Shown: positions 43,736 to 54,875, numbered from the stretch's first letter. The stretch: 64,000 nucleotides of DNA from Riptortus pedestris (GCA_019009955.1 CM032230.1:6100001-6164000); one strand, 5' to 3'. Numbers and translations: made by a program. Notes: generated from the sequence alone by a model not told the origin.

Positions 43736-44584
43736 TTATTAAAAATAGTTCTGTACAAGATTGTATTGCAGTTTGAAAATCGGACCCACCACTCCAGGTT
43801 TACCAAGTGAGATTCAAACTAACACCATAAACTCACATGGCTAACCTGAGCCTATATAATGACATACTATTCATAGCACTATTTCACCACTCGAACACCC
43901 TCTGCCCTGAAATTCTTAAATATCCGTGTCAGTAACGATCAAACCAAATTCGGGAGCCAGAGCGGTTGAAGGCGATATATACGAATAAATTTTATACACT
44001 TCTCGTCTTCTGCCCATTAATAACAATGGACATTTGATGGCACTTTCCGAACTTCGTGCCATATTGATGTTGCAATCGTGATACAATATTGGAAAAGATT
44101 TATTAAATTCTCATCGATAAATTTATATGTTCCAGTTCTCCAAATATTTGTTCGGTAGTTACCAAAATCAATATTTAAACGTTTCAAGAAAATGTGAGGG
44201 GGAGGGTGTAATAAAATATTCCAAATATTTTTTTTTCACTCTTCTGTACACCCTCCCCCTCCCCCCCCCTTTTATTAATATAATTTTCCCCTGGAGCAGC
44301 TTAGCAACTAAACATCTTTAGTACACTTTAAATTTCAAAAATTAAAGGAGCTTCTGTTGTAAAGGACTATACATTTAGGTATTATTATTATTATTATTAT
44401 TAGCTAAATTTTATCATAAATAACTCTGCACAATTAAGGAAGTAAGTTTTCCAGTCGGATAATAGACTCCCAATCGGGTTCAACATTTATTTAATAAGGT
44501 TCCAATTTCGGCTTTCTAGCAAGTTCTAGGCCATTCCCATACTTACATCAGTTCACAATTCGGTTAACCTTTAGTTTACTTATG
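43736..44584. repeat. Mosaic of decayed SINE and HLE pieces
   Basis: About 43790-43856 is a minus-strand SINE head ('actcacatggctaacctgag'). About 43915-44080 resembles an HLE 3' region on the plus strand ('cagtaacgatcaaaccaaat', 'aatggacatttgatgg'). About 44127-44200 is a reverse HLE piece ('accaaaatcaatatttaaac'). Two related 'ttaaaaaagcttctgtcgag'/'ttaaaggagcttctgttgta' segments at about 43678 and 44342 form a further diverged direct repeat. Confidence 0.5.
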
Positions 44585-44713
44585 TTAATTGTTAACGTCC
44601 ACTTTTCCGATCCAGGGTGGACTAAGAATTATATTAATGAGCTCGTCACTAATAATATCTTATTGCGCAGGTGAAAATCGAACTCGCCACGCTAGGTTTA
44701 CCATGTGAGATTA
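44585..44713 (-). mobile_element. SINE, older copy, target of a younger SINE
   Basis: 'gttaacgtccacttttccg', 'ccagggtggactaagaatta', 'aatcgaactcgccacgc' and 'ggtttaccatgtgagatta'. The head of this SINE continues at 44931 after the inserted SINE. Confidence 0.8.
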
Positions 44714-44930
44714 TTATTTATTAACGTTCAATTTTTGCAACTCAGGTTAATTGGGACGGGTTATCTACAGGTTACCACCCTTTTCTAGCCAGGGTGGGAT
44801 TTTAGGATGTTATTTAATGAATTTCGTCACTAAATAATTTCATTTGCCCAGGCAGGAATCGAACTCGCTACTCTAGGTTTGCCATGTGAGATAAAGGTGA
44901 ACGCTTTAACTCGCATGGCTAACCTGAGCC
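44714..44930 (-). mobile_element. SINE, complete, inserted in an older SINE
   Basis: CCATGTGAGATTA at 44701-44713 and 44931-44943 is a 13-bp target-site duplication. The insert is therefore a complete SINE of about 217 bp. Minus strand: starts GGCTCAGGTTAGCCATGCGA, box B 'gagttcgattcctgcc', 'atcccaccctggctagaaaa', 'gataacccgtcccaattaac', and an ATT-rich tail. This copy defines both ends of the family. Confidence 0.92.
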
Positions 44931-44979
44931 CCATGTGAGATTAAGACATTTATAAAGAAAGATCAACTGAGGTTGTTAT

Positions 44980-45198
44980 ATTGTTTATTAAAGCAAACTT
45001 TGTGCTACTACGGCTAATTGAGGAGGGTTATGTACAGGTTACATCCATTTTCTAGCCAGGTTGAGACTAAGGATATTATTTAATGTGTTCACTAAATAAA
45101 TTCCTATTGCCCACACGAAAATGGAACCCACAACTCTAAGCTTGACAAATTTAGTATGGCCAACCCCTTAGCGTAGATGGCTAACCTGATCTCGACAT
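44980..45198 (-). mobile_element. SINE, related subfamily, next to the homeobox exon
   Basis: 'gtgctactacggctaattga', 'ttctagccaggttgagacta', 'aaataaattcctattgcc', 'gcgtagatggctaacctgat'. Differs from the main SINE by a longer head with 'cttagcgtagatggc'. Ends about 110 bp before the exon. Confidence 0.75.
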
Positions 45199-45305
45199 TT
45201 ATTTTATTTTGGCACACTTTCCAGGAGGAAGATATGCTAATGAGATTTCAATGTACAACTTTCTTAGAAATGCTTATACAACATTGATAGAGAGTGATTT
45301 TGCAG

Positions 45306-45484
45306 ATGGTGATCTGAGCGGTAGCCAGGAAGACCTCTCGAGCAAGAGAAGGAGATCCAGGACCAACTTCAACTCGTGGCAGCTGGAAGAGCTGGAGCGT
45401 GCCTTCCTTGCTAGCCACTACCCCGATGTATTCATGAGGGAAGCACTTGCTCTCAGGCTCGACCTCAAGGAGTCCAGGGTTGCT
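45306..45484 (+). CDS. unc-4: Internal exon of an Unc-4-type homeobox gene
   Basis: The exon encodes a short acidic leader ([14 protein letters not shown]), then [38 protein letters not shown] and KESRVA, i.e. homeodomain residues 1-46 (helices 1 and 2 and the start of helix 3). The SHYPD-x-FMREALA block is characteristic of Unc-4/UNCX homeodomains, and KESRVA matches insect Unc-4. These are nuclear DNA-binding transcription factors that repress alternative fates in motor and interneurons. The exon ends in phase 0 at a GTGAGT donor (45485) between homeodomain positions 46 and 47, the classic paired-class intron site. The WFQNRRAK part must lie in the next exon, which I do not find in the window. 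I place the acceptor at 'gattttgcag' (45296-45305), splitting a GAT codon. 'actttccag' at 45224 is in the same phase and would lengthen the exon by 81 bp. The exon is much more GC-rich than its flanks. Paralogue identity cannot be settled from half a homeodomain. Confidence 0.9.
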
Positions 45485-45490
45485 GTGAGT
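45485..45490 (+). other. Splice donor GTGAGT of the homeobox exon
   Basis: GCT|GTGAGT follows the codon for homeodomain residue 46. A strong match to the consensus donor; the reading frame continues only as non-homologous sequence beyond it. Confidence 0.88.
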
Positions 45491-45528
45491 ATATCGTCTA
45501 TATATATTTATATACATTATATCCAGGG

Positions 45529-45600
45529 TGTTGGTTAGCCGAGTGGCGTAGAGGGTAGCTGGATATCAGCTTCACCACTACTCAGACCAAGTGTGTTATT
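45529..45600 (+). repeat. tRNA-like SINE head fragment
   Basis: 'ggttagccgagtggcgtaga' and 'gggtagctggatatcagc' resemble the box A region of the SINE subfamily at 44980-45198. No box B follows, so it is a fragment. Confidence 0.5.
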
Positions 45601-45604
45601 GTTA

Positions 45605-46212
45605 TTCAGTTAAATCGCAGAAGTCCATCAAGTAGGGGCTAAGAATACTAAGCAGATTCCCCAAATGCTGGTATAAGACACCTCATATTCTCTACTTCTA
45701 TGTAAAACAAAGGCCTATGTGTAGAACGCTGAACAAATAAGAAGTAACTTACTCAATACTTGATTTACGAAAAAAAATGGATAGAACATTTTAAACAATC
45801 AATAGTTTGGCAATATTTGTCAAATAACTTTTATGATTTGACTCACTATAACTATTCCAACTCCGATTTTAGCCAATAACGATACGATCCATAGTGTTGA
45901 CTAAAACGTTTAAGTATCAAGTATGGTAAAGGTCAAATAAACATTTTCGAGACAACGTAAAATCTCAATTTATGGCGCCATCACATAACTAACTCTCACT
46001 GTAGTCGGTACTTGGAATTAAAACTTAGAATAATGTGGGTTTTTATGTTAAATATTATTGTTAATATGACATGAGTAGAGTATTTGCTATAGGCTGAAAA
46101 TACAAAAATAAAAAAAAAAGTTAATTATCACGGACTGAGAAAATATGTTATTACAGCATTTGTGGGTAATTATATATACAATAAGATTAATCCTCTAAAT
46201 TTTCCAACTATA
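45605..46212 (+). repeat. HLE copy, C and B units, worn, 3' end missing
   Basis: 5' end 'gtccatcaagtaggggct' and 'actaagcagattccccaaatg', a C unit with 'cgattttagccaataacg', then a B unit with 'gttaatatgacatgagtag' and 'acaataagattaatcct'. Lies in the intron just after the homeobox exon. Confidence 0.7.
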
Positions 46213-46280
46213 TACCTTCAATTTATTTATTATTATTAGTAAATATCATTTATAGTTATATAATACAATGACACAAATTA

Positions 46281-46344
<64 letters not shown>

Positions 46345-46853
46345 CACACACATATTCATTTACACATGCACACTGACTACACAGTTTCGAAACACACTGC
46401 AACAAAAACTTCTCAAAAACAAAGACCAAGAGGTCGATAGAGTTTCTTTTAAAATATCTATTTGTATTTAGTAATTTTTCTAAAAGTTTAGTCCAACGAC
46501 AGACATTTTAAAGAATAACATTGTAAGTCTCCACTTCCATTTACTTTCCCTGGATCGAGAATAATGCAAAAGAATGAGTGACACCAGTTTTTTAAAGTAG
46601 TCCATTTAATATTATATTGGGTTGTTTAACTTCTTATTTATTTTGCGTTTTAACTGTTTCATCACTTTGGTGTTTGTTCTTTCTTTACGTATACTATTTG
46701 TTTGTTTTTTTCAACAGAAAATGTATGAACTTTACTTTTCTGGCATATATAATTATGTATTTTGAGAACACATATTATATTCTACAGTAATAGTATGGTA
46801 CATGTAGTAAATAAACGCCCTTTGTACATGTGTACTATGCAAAGGAAAATATA

Positions 46854-46858
<5 letters not shown>
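46213..46858. other. (TA)n microsatellite and AT-rich DNA; no gene seen
   Basis: (TA)n at about 46283-46337, then AT-rich sequence including T-runs. No repeat landmarks. Confidence 0.5.

Positions 46859-46899
<41 letters not shown>
46859..46899. repeat. (TA)n microsatellite
   Basis: About 40 bp of TA repeats. Confidence 0.95.
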
Positions 46900-46901
<2 letters not shown>

Positions 46902-47240
46902 GATTAATGGATACTTGCGTAAAGAGGAATCAGCTAAGAAGAAACTAGTTTAAACAAATGCGTATTAATTCCTAACAGGAATATAAAGGGTCCTTCATTT
47001 AGTGGTTAGGCTGAAGAAGGGCCCGTAGTCTATTTGAGGGTTGGAAGGGCTAAGTCCCTCGTGGCCCCCTAAATCCCAGGCCAATATGTTTATCCCTTCC
47101 AGCTGGCCCTACTATCATCGCCTCCTCCCTTTATCCCTCTTCATGTTCAAGATACCTACCTCCTCTCTCCCTCTTGTCAAAATGCAATCTTTATTCAGCC
47201 ATGGCCCATCCTTACTCACCCCAACTATATCTTGAAAGCG
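46900..47240. other. GC-balanced island downstream of the exon
   Basis: Repeat-free, with 'gtcctcgtggccccct'-like GC-rich sequence flanked by ATTAA cores and a pyrimidine-rich stretch. 1.4 kb downstream of the homeobox exon, hence inside the intron. Candidate regulatory DNA. Confidence 0.35.
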
Positions 47241-47457
47241 ACTGGTTTTCAGTTATTCTCTCACGGCATTCACGAAGATCTAATTTTAGCTTATTTGCCT
47301 TAAAGAGGTGTTCAGGTTGTAATCATGACTCGATGTACGAAGAGAATTCTTAAAATGTCCTGAACAAGAAGAAAATAAACTTCCATCCAATCTATATGCT
47401 TATGTCAGCCAGCGCGATTCCCGTTTCAGACGTTTACAAACTTCCAATTTAATTTTA

Positions 47458-47501
<44 letters not shown>
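47241..47501. repeat. Decayed HLE 3' piece and (TA)n
   Basis: About 47284-47375 has 'ttgccttaaagaggtgttcag', 'aatcatgactcgatgtacg' and 'aatgtcctga', a worn reverse HLE 3' end. (TA)n at about 47460-47501. Confidence 0.5.
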
Positions 47502-47506
<5 letters not shown>

Positions 47507-48030
47507 TATCCGAGATCCAGTGGGAATTAGATGAGGGTTGGGAGACAGAGTGACCTGCCATGGTTGTCCCGACAGTTCCCCTTCTTCTGAACACTCTGTT
47601 GTTCTATTTTAAGGGGGTGTGTTGGTATGGGGGTAAAATAGAACTAGGTAGTGTTCCCTACCTACCCGGCAACTGGAGGTACTGGGTGGGGTGTGAGGAT
47701 AGGAGAAAACGAAAGAAGAGAGGATAGGGATAGTAGGAGAGGAGGTAAGAAAGAAGAGAAGAAAGACTTAAAGATAAAAGTATAAACCTAACCTAAGAGT
47801 AATACACCGCAAGCCGGTCACAGGCCCAAGGTGGTCGCTGTGAGCGAAGGAAGGAAGGAAGACGCCAAATGTAAATTAAAATCTAAACTAATCTAACTAA
47901 ACCTATCTTAATAATAAAATTTAAATCCTAACTAACCTAACCTAAACTAATCAGCAATTTTTGAGGATTGCTGGCTGTGGTGTTTTGTGTTTAGTGCTGT
48001 GAGCAGTGCTGTAGGGGGTTCCCATTTAAT
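47502..48030. repeat. Unclassified GC-richer repeat candidate
   Basis: Differs in style from the surroundings: 'gggggtgtgttggtatgggg', 'gtgttccctacctacccggc', a purine block shared with 15,868-15,920, 'cctaacctaag' and 'cgcaagccggtcacaggccc'. Looks like part of a transposon, possibly LINE 5' sequence, but no protein domain is visible. Confidence 0.4.
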
Positions 48031-48204
48031 GGTTTACGTGAGGCCAATTATTAGTTTTGTTGATACCCAAACAAGATTGAATGTTTTCAGAAAAGTGGTA
48101 GAAAGATAAATCGCAACACTTAGGTATATATAATATAATAAGTTGAATAAATGATGCTACATAGTCAACCTTGAGAATAGGTAACTCCGATTCTGATGCC
48201 TTAA
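48031..48204. other. No gene seen
   Basis: Short unique AT-rich gap. Confidence 0.35.
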
Positions 48205-48570
48205 GCATATTTCCCTTAAGTGAAACCAGCTATTGAAACCAGCTTGCGCTCATCACGCGATTGTTGAAAAAATATGTGTGTATGTCTGTTACCATTGTAG
48301 CGGTCGTAATTTTTGTATCATCATTACCAAACTCAATATATATCAGAGTTTCTTATAAAAAAAAGTTTAAGTTCGTTAATGCATGAAATCTGACCTTGGG
48401 GAGAGGGGATTAAGAGGGAGAGAACGGAAAATTCAAAATATCTCTGTTAAAATGAGTCTGATCAAAAAATCATATATCATCAATGTTTTAAAAATTTAAT
48501 TTTCTAAATTTTTTTTTCTCATTTTTCGCTATCATGAATATTAACTGAAATTTTTGCGTTTTTTAGTTTC
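48205..48570 (-). repeat. HLE copy, 3' half and body, reverse
   Basis: 'atttcccttaagtgaaacc', 'ctcatcacgcgattgttg', 'ccattgtagcggtcgtaatt', G-run block, 'atctctgttaaaatgag', 'gaatattaactgaaat'. 5' terminus missing. Confidence 0.7.
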
Positions 48571-49936
48571 GATCCTTCGGTTCATACCTTTCACGTCTTA
48601 TTCCAAGATTAAAAAACAATAATGTTTCCAACAGGTGTTTTCTAGATGAGATAGAGAGACTTAGAGAAGAAGAAATCGAAAACTGACAATAACTCCATAA
48701 TTTTGAGTCAAATTGTAAAATATTACATAATAATCTTGTTGTATAATTCATTTCGTACAATTATTATTTTATACTTTTTTTTTGCTGTTATACTAATGCT
48801 ATAATCTTTCTGACCATCCGAGTCACTTAGCATTGTATGCCCAGCAAATATTTCATGTATTGCTTACACAAACTTGCTAGTACAGTCATAATCGAAAATA
48901 GATCCTGTAAGACCCGTAGCAAATCCAGTACCAAGAAATTTGCTTACTTTGCCCATCCCTAGCGTGGCGAAATTACTATTACATACATTATATACGGAAA
49001 TTATTGAGGTTCGCCTCTCTAATCAATATAACTGACATTTGAAATATTTTTCCACCTGTTGATTAGGCCAGAGAATTATCCTTCTAATTTGATGCCGCAG
49101 TAATAAAATAACCATTCCATCATTATTCGTTAAATAAGACTATTTTCAATTTAATGCTGTTGGGCAGAATTAATAGCATTTACTTGAAGAAAAAAATATA
49201 TCGAGACTTATTTTCTTTTAAGTAGTAATCCTTCTTTAAGTGGGATCATCAGCTGTGCCTTCGGCATCTCAATTTGAAATTCCTTTATAAACACTGGAAT
49301 TATTATTAATTGATCTGAATAAAAAGGTCAGTTTTCCTTATCAAACATGCTCAAAATGAGAGTAGAGAACAATTGCTCGTAAATAGTGTAATATTTCAAA
49401 CGATTGCTAAATGGATACATTAATTTCCCATCTCCAAACAAATTTTTATATATTTTTTTTAACCCATGGCAACTAGAGCATTTGCAAACTTGCCAGATTT
49501 TTTGTTGAGTTATACAGGAATGGGCTCATCCAATATTTTTCGCGCAAAACATATTTGAAAAGAATATCTTTAGAAATTGAAGGGTGGAAATTAACAATTA
49601 ATTAATGTAATATTTATACTAAAATATTATTATCAGTCTAAAATTTGATATAACTTGGCCCATTAGAACTATATAGCACTCATTTCAGAGATTCCCATAG
49701 TCTTCTGATATTAATCATATGAAAATGGCGTCCGGCTTCAAAGAAAAAAAATCCTGTAATCTTAATATGCTCGGTAACAAAGGTGGCAGAGAACTTGGTA
49801 AGATTATCTGTACACTCTATGTCGTTTAAATTACCAAAAAATAATTCACGTATTTGAGTACATGTATTCATATGAAATGGCAGAGGTTTAAAATACATTA
49901 AGGACATTTGAAACTTTTTTTTTATGTCTATTACTG
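48571..49936. other. No gene seen; AT-rich
   Basis: About 1.4 kb of unique AT-rich DNA. Frames of 65-75 codons (48563-48760, 49680-49907, minus strand) have no recognisable domains. Confidence 0.4.
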
Positions 49937-50872
49937 TTTTAGCAGATTTCCCTTAAGGGAAATCAGCTATTGAGGTTGTACTCATGACGGAATTTTCGAA
50001 ATTTCTCTTCAAATGTCCATCGATCCTAACTAGTAGATGACGAAAATGAAGTCCGTTCAAAACTGTATATATATATATTTGTCTGTACCGCTCTAGCGGT
50101 CGCAATTTTGTTTAATCGTTATCAAACTGGATATTTAGTCGGTTTATGTAAAAAGAAAGATCAAGTTCGTTAAGGGCTGAAATCGAGCCAGGGGAAGGGG
50201 GGGGTTTAAAGGGGAGGATTTTCGAAAAATCGAAATATCTCCGTTATTAGGCGTCAGATCGAAAAATTGTAAAATATAAAAATCAATCTTATTGAAAATT
50301 AAATATACTATAAATATTGTTATACAAAGTTATTCACTATCTTGAATATTAACCGAGATATTTGCATTTTTCAGTTTTCAGCTATCAGCAAACCACCACT
50401 TCTACTCATGTTACATAAACAATACTCTGCTACATAATAAATCACATTTTTCGAAGTATAAATACCACAAATTGTATTCAAGAGACATTTATTATACGAG
50501 ATACATGCAAATATGTCCTGGTGACCCCCTCCCCCGTCTTAAGGTTTTGGACTACTAAAATTTGATTGATTGAGATAACAATTATTCTGACTCATTATTA
50601 ATTACAGTACTAGATATAGTAAATAGTTCTCAATGAAATTAATATGTTATATTCTGATATATTCCAGTAATATTTTTTCCCCGGTGTAAGGCGGGCAGCC
50701 CTGTTTGTTTACATTTCTAACCTAACGCTTCCTGTCGGCAGGTTATTGAAATTGGCCGAAACATTTCTTATTTCCGTTTGTATTTATTCACGGTGGTGTT
50801 GTGTTTCCAGTATGTCTATATATCTTTTACTTAACTTCACGAGGGAAATCTGCTTAGTTTAGACGGACTTTT
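49937..50872 (-). mobile_element. HLE repeat, E type, complete and longest single-body copy
   Basis: TTTT, perfect hairpin stem 'agcagatttcccttaaggg', 'atatatatatttgtctg', 'ccgctctagcggtcgc', poly-G run, 'atctccgttattaggcgtc', then a 5' segment of about 480 bp that includes 'ttcagctatcagcaaacc', 'ggcgggcagccctgtttg', 'cctgtcggcaggttattg' and 'cacggtggtgttgtgtttcc', ending 'cttagtttagacggac' and TTTT. The small GTCACGCAGGGGCTGCG hairpin is deleted. The 'cacggtggt(a/g)ttgtgtt' block is shared with D-type copies. Confidence 0.85.
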
Positions 50873-51234
50873 TAAGAATATTTGCTCCGAAATATAAAAA
50901 CGATTTCTTTCTCCTGAGGAAGATTTTACCCCTTCAAATGGTAGTTTCGTAAGGACAAACATAGTTTTGTTTTATGTATGTATTACTCTAAGTGCACACA
51001 AAGTTTCAGAATGTCTTGAATTTTATAGTTCTCTTACTTCCGTTTTTAGTTTGACCAAATATAAGATATATAATTATAATAGAAATCAAGGCATGATATG
51101 CTCAATATTCATTTTCTAGATTCCTAGCATAACTAGCACTTTCTCAACTATAATATTTATAACCATAATCTAAATTAAGCAAAAAAAAAAAAAACTTAGA
51201 TAAAAGTTTTCCTCGAGATAATTAATAAACTAGT
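50873..51234. other. No gene seen
   Basis: AT-rich unique DNA. Confidence 0.4.
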
Positions 51235-51575
51235 TTTTCGCTGATTATCGCTGAGTTGTGAAATTTCTCAGCGAGCCCAGAGAGTCGATATCGCATGCCT
51301 TGATAATTTCAATTACGTGATGGCCGAGATACTTGTACAAGATGGACAGCTTAATTAATATTTTCCGACACTTTCCTCGACAGGGAAAATGTTTCTTCCC
51401 ATTATCGTTCGCACCATCTACCCCGTTTCCCAGGAGTAGCACACATCAACAGTCGGCCACACCATACATATTCATTATAGCTACCATTTCATCTAAACCA
51501 AAACCAGGAGACAAGCTATTCTTAGCCATTGCAGACGGTATCCTAACAACTCATAACGCATATAGTTCTTTCTGT
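51235..51575. other. GC-balanced island
   Basis: Repeat-free, with 'cgctgattatcgctgag', 'gagtcgatatcgcatgcc' and TAATTAAT cores. Overlapping frames on both strands have no support. Candidate regulatory DNA. Confidence 0.3.
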
Positions 51576-51652
51576 GATATTTATTAGCGTCCGCTTTGTG
51601 CTACTAAGGCTAATTGGGAAGAGTTATCTACAGGTTACCAACCTTTGCCAGT
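51576..51652 (-). repeat. SINE 3' fragment joined to poly-T
   Basis: 'atttattagcgtccgctttg', 'ggctaattgggaagagttat', 'ctacaggttaccaacc', then T20. Confidence 0.65.
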
Positions 51653-52549
51653 TTTTTTTTTTTTTTTTTTATTTTTAATTTTCTTACGACGATTGTTGGT
51701 TTTATCAGTGAACATATTAAGAAATATTTAAGCGAAAACATTAAAATATCCCATAAAGATAAAGCCCATATTTTAAAATCTGATGAAATGTGAAAGTGGT
51801 GTTTAAAATACATTTATAATAGACTGAACCATGCTAAAGTTAAAAGCAGTAACGAACTTTCATTGCAATAAATGATAAATATTAACAGAATAGAGAAGGT
51901 AAATAACATATTCGTTTATTAAAAGTATATCATTCTGAGTCTCTTAACATTTAATTGTTTTTCCTTTTTAAGACCTATTGTATATTGTTGCATGTTTTTT
52001 GTTAAATATTACTTATATTATAAGAGTACTCGAAATTGTCGAATTGTATATTAATCAAGTAGAAAACCTAACGATACTAACATAAAATGGTCAGACCCCT
52101 AGCAATGCCATGTATTATATGCCAAATAAATAAAAAAAAAATCTAAGATCTAAAACATTTTAAGACATTTTTCAAAATTTGTGTACTGAGTATAATTATA
52201 TTTTCACCTAGAAAAAATCACAAGTTCTAATATCGTTCGTAAGCAACTATATCTTGTTTGATTTTTTTATAGAAAATCCTATCACCGAAATCTTTTGAAT
52301 CGCTAAAAAGACAATGAATGAAATAATTTGTGTAAATTAAGATATATATATTAAAAAAATCAGTTTTCCTTATTAGCAGAATCAATTCATCAATCTTGTA
52401 GTATTTAATTAAATTGCTCATTTTTTTTTTAGATTTTTTTATTTTTAAAACTTATTAACTCATTAAGTAAGCTGAACTGGTTTTTAGTCTTTAGTTTTCT
52501 ATTACCAGGAACATATAATTGTGCAAATTCATGAAATAAACATGAAGTA
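51653..52549. other. No gene seen; AT-rich
   Basis: No repeat landmarks. Confidence 0.4.
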
Positions 52550-53200
52550 ATCCCTAGAAGAAAGTTATTTTTATAATATCTTGTGGAATGCTATTATGTG
52601 ATCCCCGGTAATGGAATATGAAACACTAGATTTCAATAGGCCGGATATTCCAGAGTATTAATTTGTATTTCTTTTGAGCCAAACAATGTTAAAAAGCTGA
52701 GAGATAAATGGTTTTCAGAATCACGTTCCTTTCAGAGCTTGGAAACAAAGATCAATAATATTATTCGTGTCACGGTAACCTAACTGCTAAATAGCTTCGA
52801 GAAGAACATATTTCAAAGGATGCTTTATTTTTCCCGGCGACAAATTGGAAAAGAGACAAATTGAATAAGACAAAAGCTGAAATTGAAGGCTAAAGAGACA
52901 CTGAAAAATAACTTTATGAATATTTATATTAGTGTTAACAACAGCCAGATGTTGGTAGGCCTGTTACCTACCTGTGAAGGGCTCGTGTCTTGGGTAATAT
53001 CTTTTTGTCCAGTAAGACAGTAATGTCTTAGCCATTCTTCTGAATACAAGTTGTGAGTCAGCTCGTATGAGCACAAGATGAGAATAATTTCTTTAGAAGG
53101 CTAGTTGAGATTCAGTTCATATGAGAAAACTTTCTGTTTGGATGCTCTGTCTTACTTAAGAGCGAATTTCAGTAGATTATTTATCTAAATCAGCAATTAA
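52550..53200. other. Repeat-free segment of moderate GC
   Basis: Contains 'gatccccggtaatggaatat', 'ggccggatattccagag' (paired half-sites) and 'ttttcccggcgacaaattgg'. No frame of interest. Weak regulatory candidate. Confidence 0.25.
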
Positions 53201-53201
53201 G

Positions 53202-53484
53202 AAAAGTCCGTCATGCAGACGCTGCGTTAACTAAGCAGATTTCCTATGTGCGGCTATGAAACACATTTCATCTCATTTCACAATATATTTTATATTTGTA
53301 AGTAACATCACCATGAGTAGAGGTAGAGGCTTGAAGAAAGCTGAAAACATGAAAGGACAAATAACTCACGTTATCTTTGAGCTACTAAAAAAACTGTATA
53401 GAACAACAATTGTAAAACATCAACAGCTTAGTAAGTTTGGTTCTATAAACCTTTTCGATCTGGCACTTAAAGACCGATACCGAA
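53202..53484 (+). repeat. HLE 5' half, C type, head-to-head with next copy
   Basis: AAAA, 'gtccgtcatgcagacgctgc', 'agcagatttcctatgtg', C-type segment. At about 53485 it joins the 3' end of a reverse copy. The 90-codon frame at 53256-53528 spans the junction and is not a gene. Confidence 0.75.
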
Positions 53485-54165
53485 ATTTATTTGTTAAGGG
53501 AAATCAGCTATTGAAGTTGAAAGCATGACGGGATTTTCATAAGTTTATTCTAATGTCTTTCGATCATACCTTCGTGACGAAAATGAGTTACGTTCAAACT
53601 TTTATTTATATATTTTTATTTATATCTATCTATCTATATTCGTTAACAACTGAAGTCGGACCAATAGGGGAGGGGGGGGTCAAAAATGCAATATATCTCC
53701 GTAGTTATTCGTGAAGAAAAAGTGTATGGACGCCATCTTATTGATAAATTAATGTTTGTTTGTTTTTAAAGTTTTTATATACATATTTTCGCTAACAAGA
53801 ATATAAAACAAGATATTTTTATTTGGATTGTATATCACTAATCTTATTATGAGTGTTATTTACTACAAATGGTTTTAGTTACCTTTTTTCTCTTTCATGA
53901 TTATTAACCTAGATCTTTGTGATTTTTACTTTTCGGCGGTCAGTAAATCACCAATGCTACTCATGTCATATTAATATTAGTTGTTATATCGTGAACCAAA
54001 TCATTCTGTGATTAAATTTTAAATATTTTTTTCAAGAAACCTCTTTTTATACAAGACACAAGAAAAGTTGTTTTGTTGTGACTAGATCAATTGAGACTTG
54101 TCGGTTTTTAACATTGAAGTAGAGAGTATGTACTGAGATGGTATCAAAAGTGTGCTAACCAGCAC
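53485..54165 (-). repeat. HLE copy, reverse, 3' end to 5' segment
   Basis: 'aagggaaatcagctattgaa', 'aatgtctttcgatcatacc', G-run near 53671, 'tatatctccgtagttattcg', 'atgctactcatgtcatatta' and 'tgatcgtgaacc'-like segment. The outer terminus is worn. Confidence 0.65.
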
Positions 54166-54526
54166 TTGGGCTGTTTTATTTTTCATCACTAAAATACAAA
54201 GTCTATAATGGCAGTCAACTTCATTACAATAAAATTCCATCACTCATTTAATTTGAACAGAGAGTTACTTGTGCTTCAGGAGATAGCTTCCTAGTCGTTA
54301 GTTCGGAAAATAGAGACTGTTGCTTAAGGAAAATCGTTAGCCAATTTAAATACCTAGAAAAATTATATCTGATTGGCGTTGTTTCCCAAAAGCCCTGTCC
54401 GTTTGATGTTATACATTAAGCAATTTCACGATCGGTAAAAGCATAACCCACACTGAAAAATAGACGAGAGAAAAAAAAATCAATCGGAAGCCCTGTGTTG
54501 GAAGCCTCTAATTGGCGCATTTCTAC
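54166..54526. other. No gene seen
   Basis: Unique DNA of moderate GC. Confidence 0.35.

Positions 54527-54872
<346 letters not shown>

Positions 54873-54875
<3 letters not shown>

Noticed and set aside
45209..45305. Treating 45209 as the start of the homeobox protein
   Set aside because: The first codon is TTG, not ATG, and the sequence before 45225 is an intronic pyrimidine-rich context; this is an internal exon.
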